DNA of 64,000 bases from Diaminobutyricibacter sp. McL0608 (GTDB lineage Bacteria > Actinomycetota > Actinomycetes > Actinomycetales > Microbacteriaceae), in contig NZ_CP154826.1 of NCBI RefSeq assembly GCF_039613825.1, positions 1,736,001 to 1,800,000 on the forward strand, written 5' to 3'. Every line of letters starts with the position of its first letter. Positions within the stretch are counted from its first letter, which is position 1. Below the pieces are notes generated by a model that saw nothing but the letters and a program-made list of their open reading frames with translations, was not told where the DNA came from and made no database searches. Shown here piece by piece: positions 23,928 through 32,212 of this stretch. Position numbers and translations under genes: made by a program.

Positions 23928-24776
23928 ATGACTGAGACCGCTACCGCATCGGCCGACCCCCGCGAGGTGCTCGCGACCTATCACCGACGCCGTGAACAGG
24001 CCGTGACAGCCCCCAAGGGCAACCTGGCGCTCGTGAACACGCAGTGGATCACCGGAGACCCTGAAGCCCCCGCGCAGACCGTGTGGGGCGTGCCTGGGCT
24101 CTGGTCGCCACTTCCGGCCGGGCAGTCCGGGCTGAAGCTCACGGCGACCGCCGATGACGGCATCACGGTCGACGGCGAACTGGTCGACGGCGACGTCGTG
24201 GTGCGCGGCAAGGATGACCCGAACCCGGGTGACATCGTCTTCAGTGACACGGTGACCGGATTCGTGATCGCCAGTGAGGAAGGCGAATACGCGCTGCGGG
24301 TCTGGGATGCGAACTCGGAAGACATTCAGGCGTTCGGATCGATCGACGTCTTCGACTACAACCCGGATTGGGTGATCCAGGCCAGCTTCACGCCCATCGA
24401 CGGCGGAATGACGGTCGGCTTCGAGCACCTCAAAGACGACGGCAAGACGCGGGACATGGTCATCCCCGGCGAGATCCGCTTCGAGAAAGACGGAGTCGGG
24501 TACAACCTCGCCGCCTTCAAGGCCGGGCGGGCCCTGCAGCTGGTCTTCTCCGACGCCACGAACGGGGACTCGACCTATTCCGTCGGGCGATTCCTGTTTC
24601 TCGCTCCCCACCCCGACGGCACAGTGACCCTGGACTTCAACCTTGCGGTCCTGCCGCCGTGTGCCTTCAGCTACAACTTCAACTGCCCGCTGCCGCCCAA
24701 ACAGAACCGTTTCTCGGTCAAGATCGAAGCGGGCGAGAAGAACGTGCTCACGAAGTCGGGTGAGCTGCTGCACTGA
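23928..24776 (+). CDS. DUF1684 family protein
   Basis: 282 residues from the ATG at 23928. An ATG three codons earlier sits too close to the GAAAGAGG ribosome site. The C-terminal part shows the DUF1684 pattern: FKAGRALQLVFSDATNGDSTYSVGRFL, then TVTLDFNLAVLPPCAFSYNFNCPLPPKQNRF, where the conserved acidic, Cys and Pro residues cluster. No signal peptide is present. The function of the family is not established. The gene is convergent with the PadR regulator gene. Confidence 0.9.
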   Translation: MTETATASADPREVLATYHRRREQAVTAPKGNLALVNTQWITGDPEAPAQTVWGVPGLWSPLPAGQSGLKLTATADDGITVDGELVDGDVVVRGKDDPNPGDIVFSDTVTGFVIASEEGEYALRVWDANSEDIQAFGSIDVFDYNPDWVIQASFTPIDGGMTVGFEHLKDDGKTRDMVIPGEIRFEKDGVGYNLAAFKAGRALQLVFSDATNGDSTYSVGRFLFLAPHPDGTVTLDFNLAVLPPCAFSYNFNCPLPPKQNRFSVKIEAGEKNVLTKSGELLH

Positions 24777-24783
24777 GCGCGGA

Positions 24784-25371
24784 TCAGTTCTCCGCGACAG
24801 TTTCTCCTGAGGTCTCCGAGATGGGTCGGCGGCCCCGGCGCGGGCGCTCGGTGCTGCGCTCCTGGTGCAGAACCGAGGGGTCGTCGTTGAGGGCTCTCGC
24901 GACCTCGTCGAGCCACTCGATCGCCGCCTGAGCGCCGAGGCATGCCGCCCGGTTCGCCGCCAGCACTGCGCGCGTGTCCGCATCGTGGTCGAGTTCGCGA
25001 ATCTTCTCGGTGAAGGAACGTCGGTAGTCGGCGACCACCCGGAGCGCATCCGCTTCGGCGACGGACGCAGCGACCAGTACCTGGTCCTGCATCTCATCCC
25101 AGTCGGGGCGCGCATCCGCCGGCCCGTGGGTCAGCCAGGTCAGCGCCTGCTCACGTCCCGCATCCGTCAGCGCATAGAGCGGAAGACCGTCATCCGTGGC
25201 TCCAGCTGACTCCACCAGACCCTGGTCGGTGAGTCGGTCGAGCGTCGAATACACCTGGCCCGCGTTGAGCTGCCGGCGATGAGCGGCACGGGCGAGAAAC
25301 TCGGCCTGCAGTTGCGAGCCGTATGCCGGCCCCAGCGAGAGCAGCGCGAGGAAAGCGTTCTGCACGGACAT
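24784..25371 (-). CDS. PadR-family transcriptional regulator
   Basis: 195 residues from the ATG at 25371, with AGGAGG eight bases upstream. The winged helix of PadR proteins is visible: MSVQNAFLALLSLGPAYGSQLQAEFL, then LNAGQVYSTLDRLTDQGLVE and YALTDAGREQ. A C-terminal helical dimer domain follows, with a basic tail ending near residue 195. PadR proteins often repress themselves; AGCATGCT at 25397-25404 in the upstream gap may be part of its operator. No transporter or other obvious target is adjacent. Confidence 0.92.
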   Translation of the reverse strand: MSVQNAFLALLSLGPAYGSQLQAEFLARAAHRRQLNAGQVYSTLDRLTDQGLVESAGATDDGLPLYALTDAGREQALTWLTHGPADARPDWDEMQDQVLVAASVAEADALRVVADYRRSFTEKIRELDHDADTRAVLAANRAACLGAQAAIEWLDEVARALNDDPSVLHQERSTERPRRGRRPISETSGETVAEN

Positions 25372-25567
25372 ACGGCGGCCTCCTATATCTCTACTGAGCA
25401 TGCTATTACGTGCGGCCGTCCGAACCGCCGAATCACAATCTTGTAACTCCGTGTGCTTGTACGGCATAATTCAACCAAGCGGCTTCGGCCGCACAACTTC
25501 ATAAAGGTGCCGCAGGCATCCGTTCACTGGTCGTTGGGGAAGACGTACCAACCGAACGGAGGACACC

Positions 25568-26071
25568 ATGGCAGCACCAACAGCTCGGGGAGTGCTTTTC
25601 GTGCACTCCTCTCCCGGCGCGCTCTGCCCGCACATCGAATGGGCAGCAGGTCGCGCGATGGGTCGCGCCGTCAACTTCACGTGGGAGGCGCAGCCCGTAC
25701 TTCGCGGCGCCCACCGCACCGAGTTCTACTGGGAGGGGCCGCAGGGTACGGGAGCGGCGATAGCGTCGGCACTGCGCGGGTGGGAGCACCTGCGCTACGA
25801 AGTCACCGAAGACCCGGGTCCCGGCTTCGATGGCGCGCGCTGGATGCACACACCCGACCTCGGTATCTTCTTCGCGCAGACCGATTCCGCCGGAAACACC
25901 GTCATTCCCGAAGACCGCGTGCGCTATGCGATGGAAGTCGCGGGCAGCGACCCGCGCGAGCTTCACCGTGAGCTTCGGCTCGCGCTCGGCCAGGCGTGGG
26001 ATGACGAACTCGAGCCGTTCCGTCACGCCAGCGATGTAACACCCGTCGTCTGGTTGCACAAAGTGGGCTGA
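25568..26071 (+). CDS. DUF3145 family protein
   Basis: 167 residues matching the actinobacterial DUF3145 family: ARGVLFVHSSPGALCPHIEWAA at the start, then GRAVNFTWEAQPV, FYWEGPQGTG and MEVAGSDPRELHRELRLALG. The CGGAGG ribosome site precedes the ATG. DUF3145 genes are commonly next to the fabF-containing cluster, as here, where it converges with fabF. Its biochemical role is unknown; conservation and location suggest a link to lipid metabolism. Confidence 0.9.
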   Translation: MAAPTARGVLFVHSSPGALCPHIEWAAGRAMGRAVNFTWEAQPVLRGAHRTEFYWEGPQGTGAAIASALRGWEHLRYEVTEDPGPGFDGARWMHTPDLGIFFAQTDSAGNTVIPEDRVRYAMEVAGSDPRELHRELRLALGQAWDDELEPFRHASDVTPVVWLHKVG

Positions 26072-26137
26072 CGCCCGAGGGCTCCCACCAGCGGGCAGGA
26101 TCAGGCACACGCGCTGCCGCCCGGGGGTGGTGAACGA

Positions 26138-26175
26138 AGAATCCCCGACTGGAAGGCTTCCCAGTCGGGGATTCT
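26138..26175. terminator. Strong hairpin after the DUF3145 gene
   Basis: AGAATCCCCGACTGG at 26138-26152 pairs perfectly with CCAGTCGGGGATTCT at 26161-26175 over 15 bp with an 8-base loop. The following sequence has only a short T run (CATGTTTGG). It lies between convergent genes, so it can act in both directions. Confidence 0.75.
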
Positions 26176-26232
26176 CATGTTTGGCTGCGCGCGAGCGCCC
26201 GGCGCTTCGCGCGCCCGGCGGTTGGTCAAGAG

Positions 26233-26289
26233 CGAGCACAGGAAAAGACTGCCCTGGAGCGAGTCTTAAGCCGTCTTTTCCTGTGCTCG
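26233..26289. repeat. Dispersed hairpin repeat, copy 2
   Basis: CGAGCACAGGAAAAGAC at 26233-26249 and GTCTTTTCCTGTGCTCG at 26273-26289 form a perfect 17-bp inverted repeat. The sequence matches the copies at 7423 and 35766. It lies directly after the fabF stop in a convergent gap that already holds another strong hairpin at 26138-26175. Confidence 0.75.
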
Positions 26290-26297
26290 ACGGGCGG

Positions 26298-27533
26298 TCA
26301 GACGGAGCGGAAGGCGACGACGGCGTTGTGGCCGCCGAAACCGAACGAGTTGCTGATCGCGAGCAGGTCGCCGTCACCGAGCGGGCGAGGAGTCGTGACG
26401 ACGTCCAGCGGGATGTCGGGGTCCTGATCCGTGAGGTTGATCGTCGGCGGGGCGACGCGCTCGTGCAGCGCCATCACGGTGAAGAACGCTTCGATCGCGC
26501 CCGCGCCACCCAGGAGGTGACCGGTGGACGCCTTCGTCGCAGACACGGGGATGCCGTGCAGCGCCTCGCCGAACACGCGGAGCAGTGCGTTGTACTCGGC
26601 GATGTCGCCGACAGGCGTGCTCGTCGCGTGCGCATTGATGTGGCTCACGTCGGACAGTGTCGCGCCCGAGTTCTTGATTGCCGCGATCATTGCGCGAGCC
26701 GCCGCCGACCCCTCGGGGTCCGGGGCGGTGATGTGGTACGCGTCGCTGGTGACGGCGCCGCCCACGAGCTCGGCGTAGATCTTCGCTCCGCGAGCCTTGG
26801 CGTGCTCTTCGGTCTCGAGAACCAGGGCCGCAGCACCCTCGCCGAGCACGAAGCCGTCGCGCGACACGTCGTACGGACGCGACGCGGTCGCGGGGGAGTC
26901 GTTGCGCTTCGAGAGTGCCTGCATTGCTGCGAACGAAGCGATCGGCAGCGGGTGGATCGCAGCCTCGGAGCCGCCGGCGATGACGACATCGGCGAGTCCC
27001 TGCTGCAGGTGGTCGTAAGCGTTGGCGATTGACTCGGTGCTCGACGCGCACGCCGAGACGACAGTGCGGATGCCGGCACGCGCGTGCAGGTCCATCCCGA
27101 TCGCGGCTCCCGGGCCGTTCGGCATGAGCATGGGAACCGTCATGGGCAGCACACGTCGCGGCCCGCGCTCGCGCAGGGTGTCCCACGCGTCGAGCAGGGT
27201 CCAGACCCCGCCGATGCCGGTCGCCCAGTCGATGGCGAGACGCTCGGGCTCCACTTCGGGAGCTCCCGCATCCGCCCAGGCCTCGCGACCCGCGATGAGC
27301 GCGAACTGGCTCGACGGGTCGAGACGTTTGATCTCGTGGCGCTCGAGCACGTCTGCAGCAGCGACTCTGGCCTGCGCGGCGAAAGTCACGGGCAGCTGGG
27401 TCTGTTCCACCCAATCGTGCTCGAGGGTCGAAGCGCCGGATTCGCCGGCGAGCAGCGCTCTCCACGATTCAGCGGCGGTGCCACCGAGCGGCGACGCTGC
27501 GCCCACGCCGGTGACGACGATCTTCTTGGTCAT
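26298..27533 (-). CDS. fabF: 3-oxoacyl-ACP synthase II
   Basis: A 411-residue ketosynthase that elongates acyl-ACP chains with malonyl-ACP. The active-site Cys is in VVSACASSTESIANA, one catalytic His is in NAHATSTPVGD and the second is in KASTGHLLGGAGAIEA. The terminal NSFGFGGHNAVVAF is typical. It is the last gene of the fabD-fabH-acpP-fabF series and ends next to a strong inverted repeat. Confidence 0.97.
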   Translation of the reverse strand: MTKKIVVTGVGAASPLGGTAAESWRALLAGESGASTLEHDWVEQTQLPVTFAAQARVAAADVLERHEIKRLDPSSQFALIAGREAWADAGAPEVEPERLAIDWATGIGGVWTLLDAWDTLRERGPRRVLPMTVPMLMPNGPGAAIGMDLHARAGIRTVVSACASSTESIANAYDHLQQGLADVVIAGGSEAAIHPLPIASFAAMQALSKRNDSPATASRPYDVSRDGFVLGEGAAALVLETEEHAKARGAKIYAELVGGAVTSDAYHITAPDPEGSAAARAMIAAIKNSGATLSDVSHINAHATSTPVGDIAEYNALLRVFGEALHGIPVSATKASTGHLLGGAGAIEAFFTVMALHERVAPPTINLTDQDPDIPLDVVTTPRPLGDGDLLAISNSFGFGGHNAVVAFRSV

Positions 27534-27642
27534 AACGGCAACTCTCCGTAATAGGTACTGACCGCGTGCGACTGGCTCGCAGGCGGCAACGGACGAGGGC
27601 CGACCCGGACTGTGCTCGGGTCGGCCGCCCGTACGTGTGGTT

Positions 27643-27891
27643 CTAGTCCTGCGCCTTGACGATGAACTCGACAGCGTCGCCGACGGTCTTGAGGTTCTTG
27701 ACCTCTTCGTCGGGGATCTTCACATCGAACTTGTCCTCGGCGTTGACGACGATGGTCATCATCGAGATGGAGTCGATGTCGAGGTCGTCGGTGAACGACT
27801 TGCCCAGCTCAACCGTGTCGGTTGCAATGCCGGTCTCGTCGTTGATGAGTTCGGCCAGGCCGGCAAGAACTTCTTCGGTGGACAATGCCAT
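27643..27891 (-). CDS. acpP: Acyl carrier protein
   Basis: 82 residues, acidic and helical. The phosphopantetheine attachment Ser is in DDLDIDSISMM. The ATG at 27891 has AAGGAG about 10 bases upstream; a longer frame to 27930 is basic and unlike the family. It carries the growing acyl chain for FabD, FabH and FabF encoded on either side. Confidence 0.97.
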   Translation of the reverse strand: MALSTEEVLAGLAELINDETGIATDTVELGKSFTDDLDIDSISMMTIVVNAEDKFDVKIPDEEVKNLKTVGDAVEFIVKAQD

Positions 27892-27932
27892 TGTTTTTCT
27901 CCTTGAGGGGTGTCGTTTGACCGTTGACAAGT

Positions 27933-28937
27933 TTAGGGCAGCACGACGACTTGCGCGCCGAACACGAGTCCGGCGCCGAAACCGATCTGCAGGGCGAGTC
28001 CGCCGCTGAGTTCGGGGTGCTCTTCGAGCAGTCTGTGGGTCGCCAGCGGAATCGAGGCGGCCGAGGTGTTTCCGGTGGTCTCGATGTCGCGAGCGACGAT
28101 GACGGTGTCAGGAAGCTTGAGCTGCTTCGCGAACTCGTCGACGATCCGCATGTTCGCCTGGTGGGGGATGAACGCGGCGAGCTGGTCGGGGGTGACGCCC
28201 GCGGCATCCAGTGCCTGCTTGGCGACCTTGGCCATGTCCCAGACGGCCCAGCGGAAGACCGTCTGGCCTTCCTGCCGGAGGGTCGGCCACGGAGCCTCGC
28301 CGCGACGATACTCCTGGAGCGTGTGATCCATGCCGACCGCTCCCGCCTTCGAGCCATCGGAACCCCAGATGGTCTTCGAAATGCCGGGGAATTCGCTCGG
28401 ACCGATCACGACAGCGCCTGCGCCGTCGCCCAGGAGGAACGAGATCGTGCGGTCGGTCGGGTCGACGACGTCGGAGAGCTTCTCGGCGCCGACGACCAAT
28501 GCGTAGTGGGCGACGCCCGTGCGGATCAGGGCGTCGGCCTGCGCGATCGCATACGGATAGCCGGCGCACGCCGCGTTCACGTCGTAGGCGGCGGCAGGGT
28601 TCGCGCCGACACGGTCGGCGACGACCGCCGACATCGACGGGGTCTGCTGGATGTTGCTGATGGTCGCGATGATGACCGCATCGATGAGCTTCGGATCTAC
28701 GCCGGACTTCTCGATCGCCTCCTTCGAGGCCTCGGTGGCGAGATCGACGGCCAGCAGGTCCTGGCTGGCGCGGGTTCGCGTGATGATGCCGGTGCGCTGG
28801 CGGATCCACTCGTCGGACGAATTGATCGGGCCGACAAGGTCGTCGTTGGGCACCACGATGTCGCCGCGTGCTGCACCGATGCTGAGGATGCGCGTGTACT
28901 GCGGACCGTGGGACTGCTGGAGGGTCGGGTGGGTCAT
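27933..28937 (-). CDS. fabH: 3-oxoacyl-ACP synthase III
   Basis: A 334-residue initiating ketosynthase that condenses a short acyl-CoA primer with malonyl-ACP. The catalytic triad is visible as Cys in NAACAGYPYAIAQ, His in FIPHQANMRIVDEF and Asn in GNTSAASIPLA. In actinobacteria such enzymes often prefer branched primers, which fits the branched lipids of Microbacteriaceae; that is an inference. It follows fabD by about 20 bases. Confidence 0.97.
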   Translation of the reverse strand: MTHPTLQQSHGPQYTRILSIGAARGDIVVPNDDLVGPINSSDEWIRQRTGIITRTRASQDLLAVDLATEASKEAIEKSGVDPKLIDAVIIATISNIQQTPSMSAVVADRVGANPAAAYDVNAACAGYPYAIAQADALIRTGVAHYALVVGAEKLSDVVDPTDRTISFLLGDGAGAVVIGPSEFPGISKTIWGSDGSKAGAVGMDHTLQEYRRGEAPWPTLRQEGQTVFRWAVWDMAKVAKQALDAAGVTPDQLAAFIPHQANMRIVDEFAKQLKLPDTVIVARDIETTGNTSAASIPLATHRLLEEHPELSGGLALQIGFGAGLVFGAQVVVLP

Positions 28938-28957
28938 GGGTGTGTCTTCCGTCCTTC

Positions 28958-29878
28958 TCAGGCCTGCTGGTCGATCAGCTCGAATGCTGCGGGGAGATCG
29001 TCGGGAGTCTTGACCGCGACTGCGGGAACGCCTTTGAGGCCGCGCTTGGCCAGGCCGACGAGGGCGCCGGCGGGTGCGACCTCGATGATGCCGGTCACGC
29101 CCGCGGATGCGAACGCATCCATGCAGAGGTCCCAGCGAACCGGGGAGGAGACCTGGCCGACGAGCAGGTCGACGAACGTCTTGCCGGACTCGACCAGCGA
29201 ACCGTCGCGGTTCGTCCAGATCGGAAGCGTCGGGTCGGACGCGGCGAGGGTCCCGGCGAATGCCGTGAGATGCTCGACCGCGGGCTGCATGTACCGGGTG
29301 TGGAACGCGCCGGCGACCTGGAGCGGGATGACTCGGGCGCGCGCGGGGGGATTCTCGCCGAGCCCGGCCAGTGCGTCGAGGGCTCCGGCGACGACGATCT
29401 GGCCGCCGCCGTTGAAGTTGGCCGGGTACAGGCCGAGCGTGTCGAGCTGGGCGAGCAGCTCCGACTCGTCGGCGCCGATCACGGCGCTCATCCCTGTGGG
29501 AGTCTCGGCAGCTGCGCCGGCCATCGCCGCGCCGCGCTCGCGAACGAAGGCGACGGCATCCGTCTCGCTGAGGATGCCGGCGCCGGCTGCGGCGGTGAGC
29601 TCGCCGACCGAATGTCCTGCGATTCCGCCGACGCGTTCACGCCGTCCGTCGGCGAGAAGTGCCGAGAGTGTGAGGAGGCCGGCGGCCACGATGAGAGGCT
29701 GGGCGATCGCGGTGTCGCGGATGGTGTCCGCGTCGCTGACGGTGCCGTGTGCGACCAGGTCGATACCGACCGCATCCGAGATGCCGGTGAGCTGGTCGCG
29801 GAAGGTGGATTCAGCGATCCACGGGGTCAGGAATCCGGGGGTCTGGGAGCCCTGGCCTGGGCACACGATCACAATCAC
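28958..29878 (-). CDS. fabD: Malonyl-CoA:ACP transacylase
   Basis: 306 residues from the GTG at 29878 (MIVIVCPGQGSQTPG), the usual N-terminus of the family. The active-site Ser is in IAGHSVGELTAA, and the catalytic His probably lies in VAGAFHTRYMQPA. It loads malonyl groups on AcpP. It is first in the core fab cluster. CAGACT on this strand ends six bases before the GTG and may be its -10 box; FasR may bind in this upstream gap of 160 bases. Confidence 0.95.
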   Translation of the reverse strand: MIVIVCPGQGSQTPGFLTPWIAESTFRDQLTGISDAVGIDLVAHGTVSDADTIRDTAIAQPLIVAAGLLTLSALLADGRRERVGGIAGHSVGELTAAAGAGILSETDAVAFVRERGAAMAGAAAETPTGMSAVIGADESELLAQLDTLGLYPANFNGGGQIVVAGALDALAGLGENPPARARVIPLQVAGAFHTRYMQPAVEHLTAFAGTLAASDPTLPIWTNRDGSLVESGKTFVDLLVGQVSSPVRWDLCMDAFASAGVTGIIEVAPAGALVGLAKRGLKGVPAVAVKTPDDLPAAFELIDQQA

Positions 29879-30037
29879 CGTACTAGTCTGCCAATCCGCC
29901 GCTGTGCGGCTGTGTCGAACGCATACCAAGTATTCGCCGAAACCTGTGCTGATCCCAACAAAGTGGGCTTGAGGCGGCCGTCGTTTCATCCTAGTTCGTC
30001 CCTCGACCCAGCCTTCACGAGCGGCGGGACGGTTACC

Positions 30038-30991
30038 TCAGGAGAAGTGGGCGGCGGTGAAGGCGAGATCGGCGGGGGCGAGGCGACGCCAGTAGGCCGC
30101 GTCGTGGCCGCCCGGCGTGAAACCGCCCGCAGGATGCGGAGCCAGCCCGGAGACGTAGTCGCGTACGGCGGGGTAGAAGCCGTCGCCGGTTCCGCAGTCG
30201 ATGCGAATCGGGATGCCTGCGAGCGCTGACTCATGCCCGAACGGTGTGTTCGCGCCGAAATCGGCTGCGCCGTCGAAGGCGATGTGCGCGGCCTCGCCGG
30301 CGGTGTGCCACAGGGCCGGGCTCACGGCGGCGACCGATGAGACGCGTTCCGGTCCGAGCTGTGAAGCCAGGTGCAGCGCGCCGTAGCCGCCCATCGACCA
30401 CCCGTAGAGCGCGAACCGCGTGATGTCCAGCCCGTGGCCGGCCAGCAGTGGTACGAACTCCTCGGCGACCATGGCGCCTGCGTCCTCGCCGGATGCACGG
30501 CGATGCCAGTAGGTGTTGCCGCCGTCGACGGATGCGATCGCGAACGGGCGGGAGCCGCCCTTCACCGCCTGTGCGAGAAAACGGTCCAGACCGAGATGGT
30601 TGGTCCCGAACGCGTTGCTGTGGTCGTCGGAATAGCCGTGGAGGGCGATGAGGACCGGAAGCTTCTCGCCGGGGCTGGACCCGGGTGGATAGCTGATCGC
30701 CCATCCGCAGTCGGCTCCGAGGCGCGCCTTCGACGTGAACGAGCCGCTGACCATCGTTCCCGGAGGGATGTTCGGAACCGTACCCGCCGGACCATTCAGG
30801 CCCAGCACCTTGTGCATGAGCGAGCGGCCGGGTAGCAGGCGGTTCTCGACAGCGAGACCCGCAGCACCCGTCAGAACCGCGAGTCCGACCACGCCTGCGC
30901 CCACTCCGATCAGCGTGCGACGCGACACCGCGCCGTGCTCGGCCCGGGTCTCGTCACTCGCGGTGCCGGAATCTGTGTCCTCTTCGATCAC
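30038..30991 (-). CDS. Exported alpha/beta esterase-like protein (Tat-like signal)
   Basis: 317 residues from the GTG at 30991, which has no clear ribosome site; a GTG at 30928 is an alternative. A twin-Arg segment (SRRTLIGVGAGVVGLAVLTG) looks like a Tat signal or membrane anchor. The hydrolase domain has ALHGYSDDHSN, the nucleophile elbow GWSMGGYG near residue 218 and a C-terminal His in TPGGHDAAYW. It resembles PF00756-type esterases and mycolyl-transferase relatives. It lies between fasR and fabD and is transcribed with them, but its role there is unknown. Confidence 0.82.
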   Translation of the reverse strand: MIEEDTDSGTASDETRAEHGAVSRRTLIGVGAGVVGLAVLTGAAGLAVENRLLPGRSLMHKVLGLNGPAGTVPNIPPGTMVSGSFTSKARLGADCGWAISYPPGSSPGEKLPVLIALHGYSDDHSNAFGTNHLGLDRFLAQAVKGGSRPFAIASVDGGNTYWHRRASGEDAGAMVAEEFVPLLAGHGLDITRFALYGWSMGGYGALHLASQLGPERVSSVAAVSPALWHTAGEAAHIAFDGAADFGANTPFGHESALAGIPIRIDCGTGDGFYPAVRDYVSGLAPHPAGGFTPGGHDAAYWRRLAPADLAFTAAHFS

Positions 30992-31001
30992 CGGAGGACG
31001 C

Positions 31002-32195
31002 TCAGGCGCGCCGCGGGGAGTCGGGCTCGGCGATGGAGCCGACGATGAGCGCAGCCTGCAGGATGAGCGCCTCGCGTGCGCCGGTCGCATCCCAGCCGAT
31101 CACCTCGGAGACCCGTTTGAGTCGGTACCGCACGGTGTTCGGATGCACGAAGAGCTCCCGAGCCGTCGCCTCCAGTGAACGGCCGTTGTCGAGGTAGCAC
31201 CACAGCGTCGTGAGCAGTTCGGTCGAGTGCGACTGGAGCGGCCGGTAGATCCGGTTGATCAGGGTGGCGCGGGCGAGGCCGTCGCCGGCCAGCGCGCGCT
31301 CGGGCAGCAGGTCATCCGCGTGGACCGGGCGAGGGCAGTTGCGCCACGCTTTGGCCACCGCGAAACCGGCGAGGGCGGCTTTGGCGCTCTTCGACGCATC
31401 CACCAGGGTCGGGACTTCGTGTCCGAGCACCAGGTGACCCGCGCCGAATCCCGGTTCGAGCTGGGTCGCGATCTCCATGAAGTTGACGAGCGGGGTCGCA
31501 CCGATGGCGTCGTCGGGCGTCGAGTTGCTGGGCCAGGCGCGGCCGATGACGAGGACGAGGCGACTTCCCTGCACACCGATCAGGACATCCGCCGACATGT
31601 GGCGCGCTGTGCGCCGCAGCTGATCGACATCCAGCATTTTCGGCGCCGTGCCGACGAGCACACTCACCTCTCCGTGCCCGTGCCAGCCGAGGGCGGCGAT
31701 GCGGCTGGGAAGCTCGTCGTCGTACTCGCCGGTGAGGATCGAGTCGACGACGAGGGCCTCGAGGCGTGCATCCCACAGTCCGCGGGCCTCCGCGGCCCTC
31801 GCGTACACGTCGGCCGCACCGAACGCGATTTCGCGGGAATAGAGGAGGATCGCTTCGCGGAGGTCTTCGCCGCCGTTCTTCACGCGGTCCTCGACCACCT
31901 CGACGGTGACCTTGATGAGCTGCAGCGTCTGCTGCAGACTCACGGACCGCAGAAGCTCGCGCGGCGCCGCGCCGAACACGTCGGCAGCGATCCACGGCGT
32001 CGACCGCGGGTCGTCGAACCACGAGATGAACGACGAGATGCCGGCCTGGGCGACCAACCCGACCGCGGACCGCCGCCCGGGGGGCATGTCGCGGTACCAC
32101 GGCAGGGTGTCTTCGAGGCGTTTCAGCGTCGCCGTCGCCAGCTCACCGGAGATCTTGCGAAGCCAGGTGAGCGTCTCTTCCTTCGTCTTAGGCAC
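31002..32195 (-). CDS. fasR: PucR-type transcriptional regulator of fatty-acid synthesis
   Basis: 397 residues from the GTG at 32195; the longer open frame upstream overlaps aceE and is not protein-like. The C-terminal PucR helix-turn-helix is clear: TELLTTLWCYLDNGRSLEATARELFVHPNTVRYRLKRVSE. The N-terminal 250 residues are helical and resemble FasR, the Streptomyces regulator encoded upstream of its fab cluster. Its place between aceE and the fab genes supports that name. It probably activates fabD expression; the binding site has not been identified here. Confidence 0.88.
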   Translation of the reverse strand: MPKTKEETLTWLRKISGELATATLKRLEDTLPWYRDMPPGRRSAVGLVAQAGISSFISWFDDPRSTPWIAADVFGAAPRELLRSVSLQQTLQLIKVTVEVVEDRVKNGGEDLREAILLYSREIAFGAADVYARAAEARGLWDARLEALVVDSILTGEYDDELPSRIAALGWHGHGEVSVLVGTAPKMLDVDQLRRTARHMSADVLIGVQGSRLVLVIGRAWPSNSTPDDAIGATPLVNFMEIATQLEPGFGAGHLVLGHEVPTLVDASKSAKAALAGFAVAKAWRNCPRPVHADDLLPERALAGDGLARATLINRIYRPLQSHSTELLTTLWCYLDNGRSLEATARELFVHPNTVRYRLKRVSEVIGWDATGAREALILQAALIVGSIAEPDSPRRA

Positions 32196-32212
32196 TGGTG
32201 CCCGGCCCGGTG

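Noticed and set aside
27924-29972. 682-codon open frame on the plus strand opposite fabH and fabD
   Set aside because: It is antisense to two genes with complete catalytic motifs and has the Arg/Gly/Asp-rich composition of a GC-driven shadow frame.
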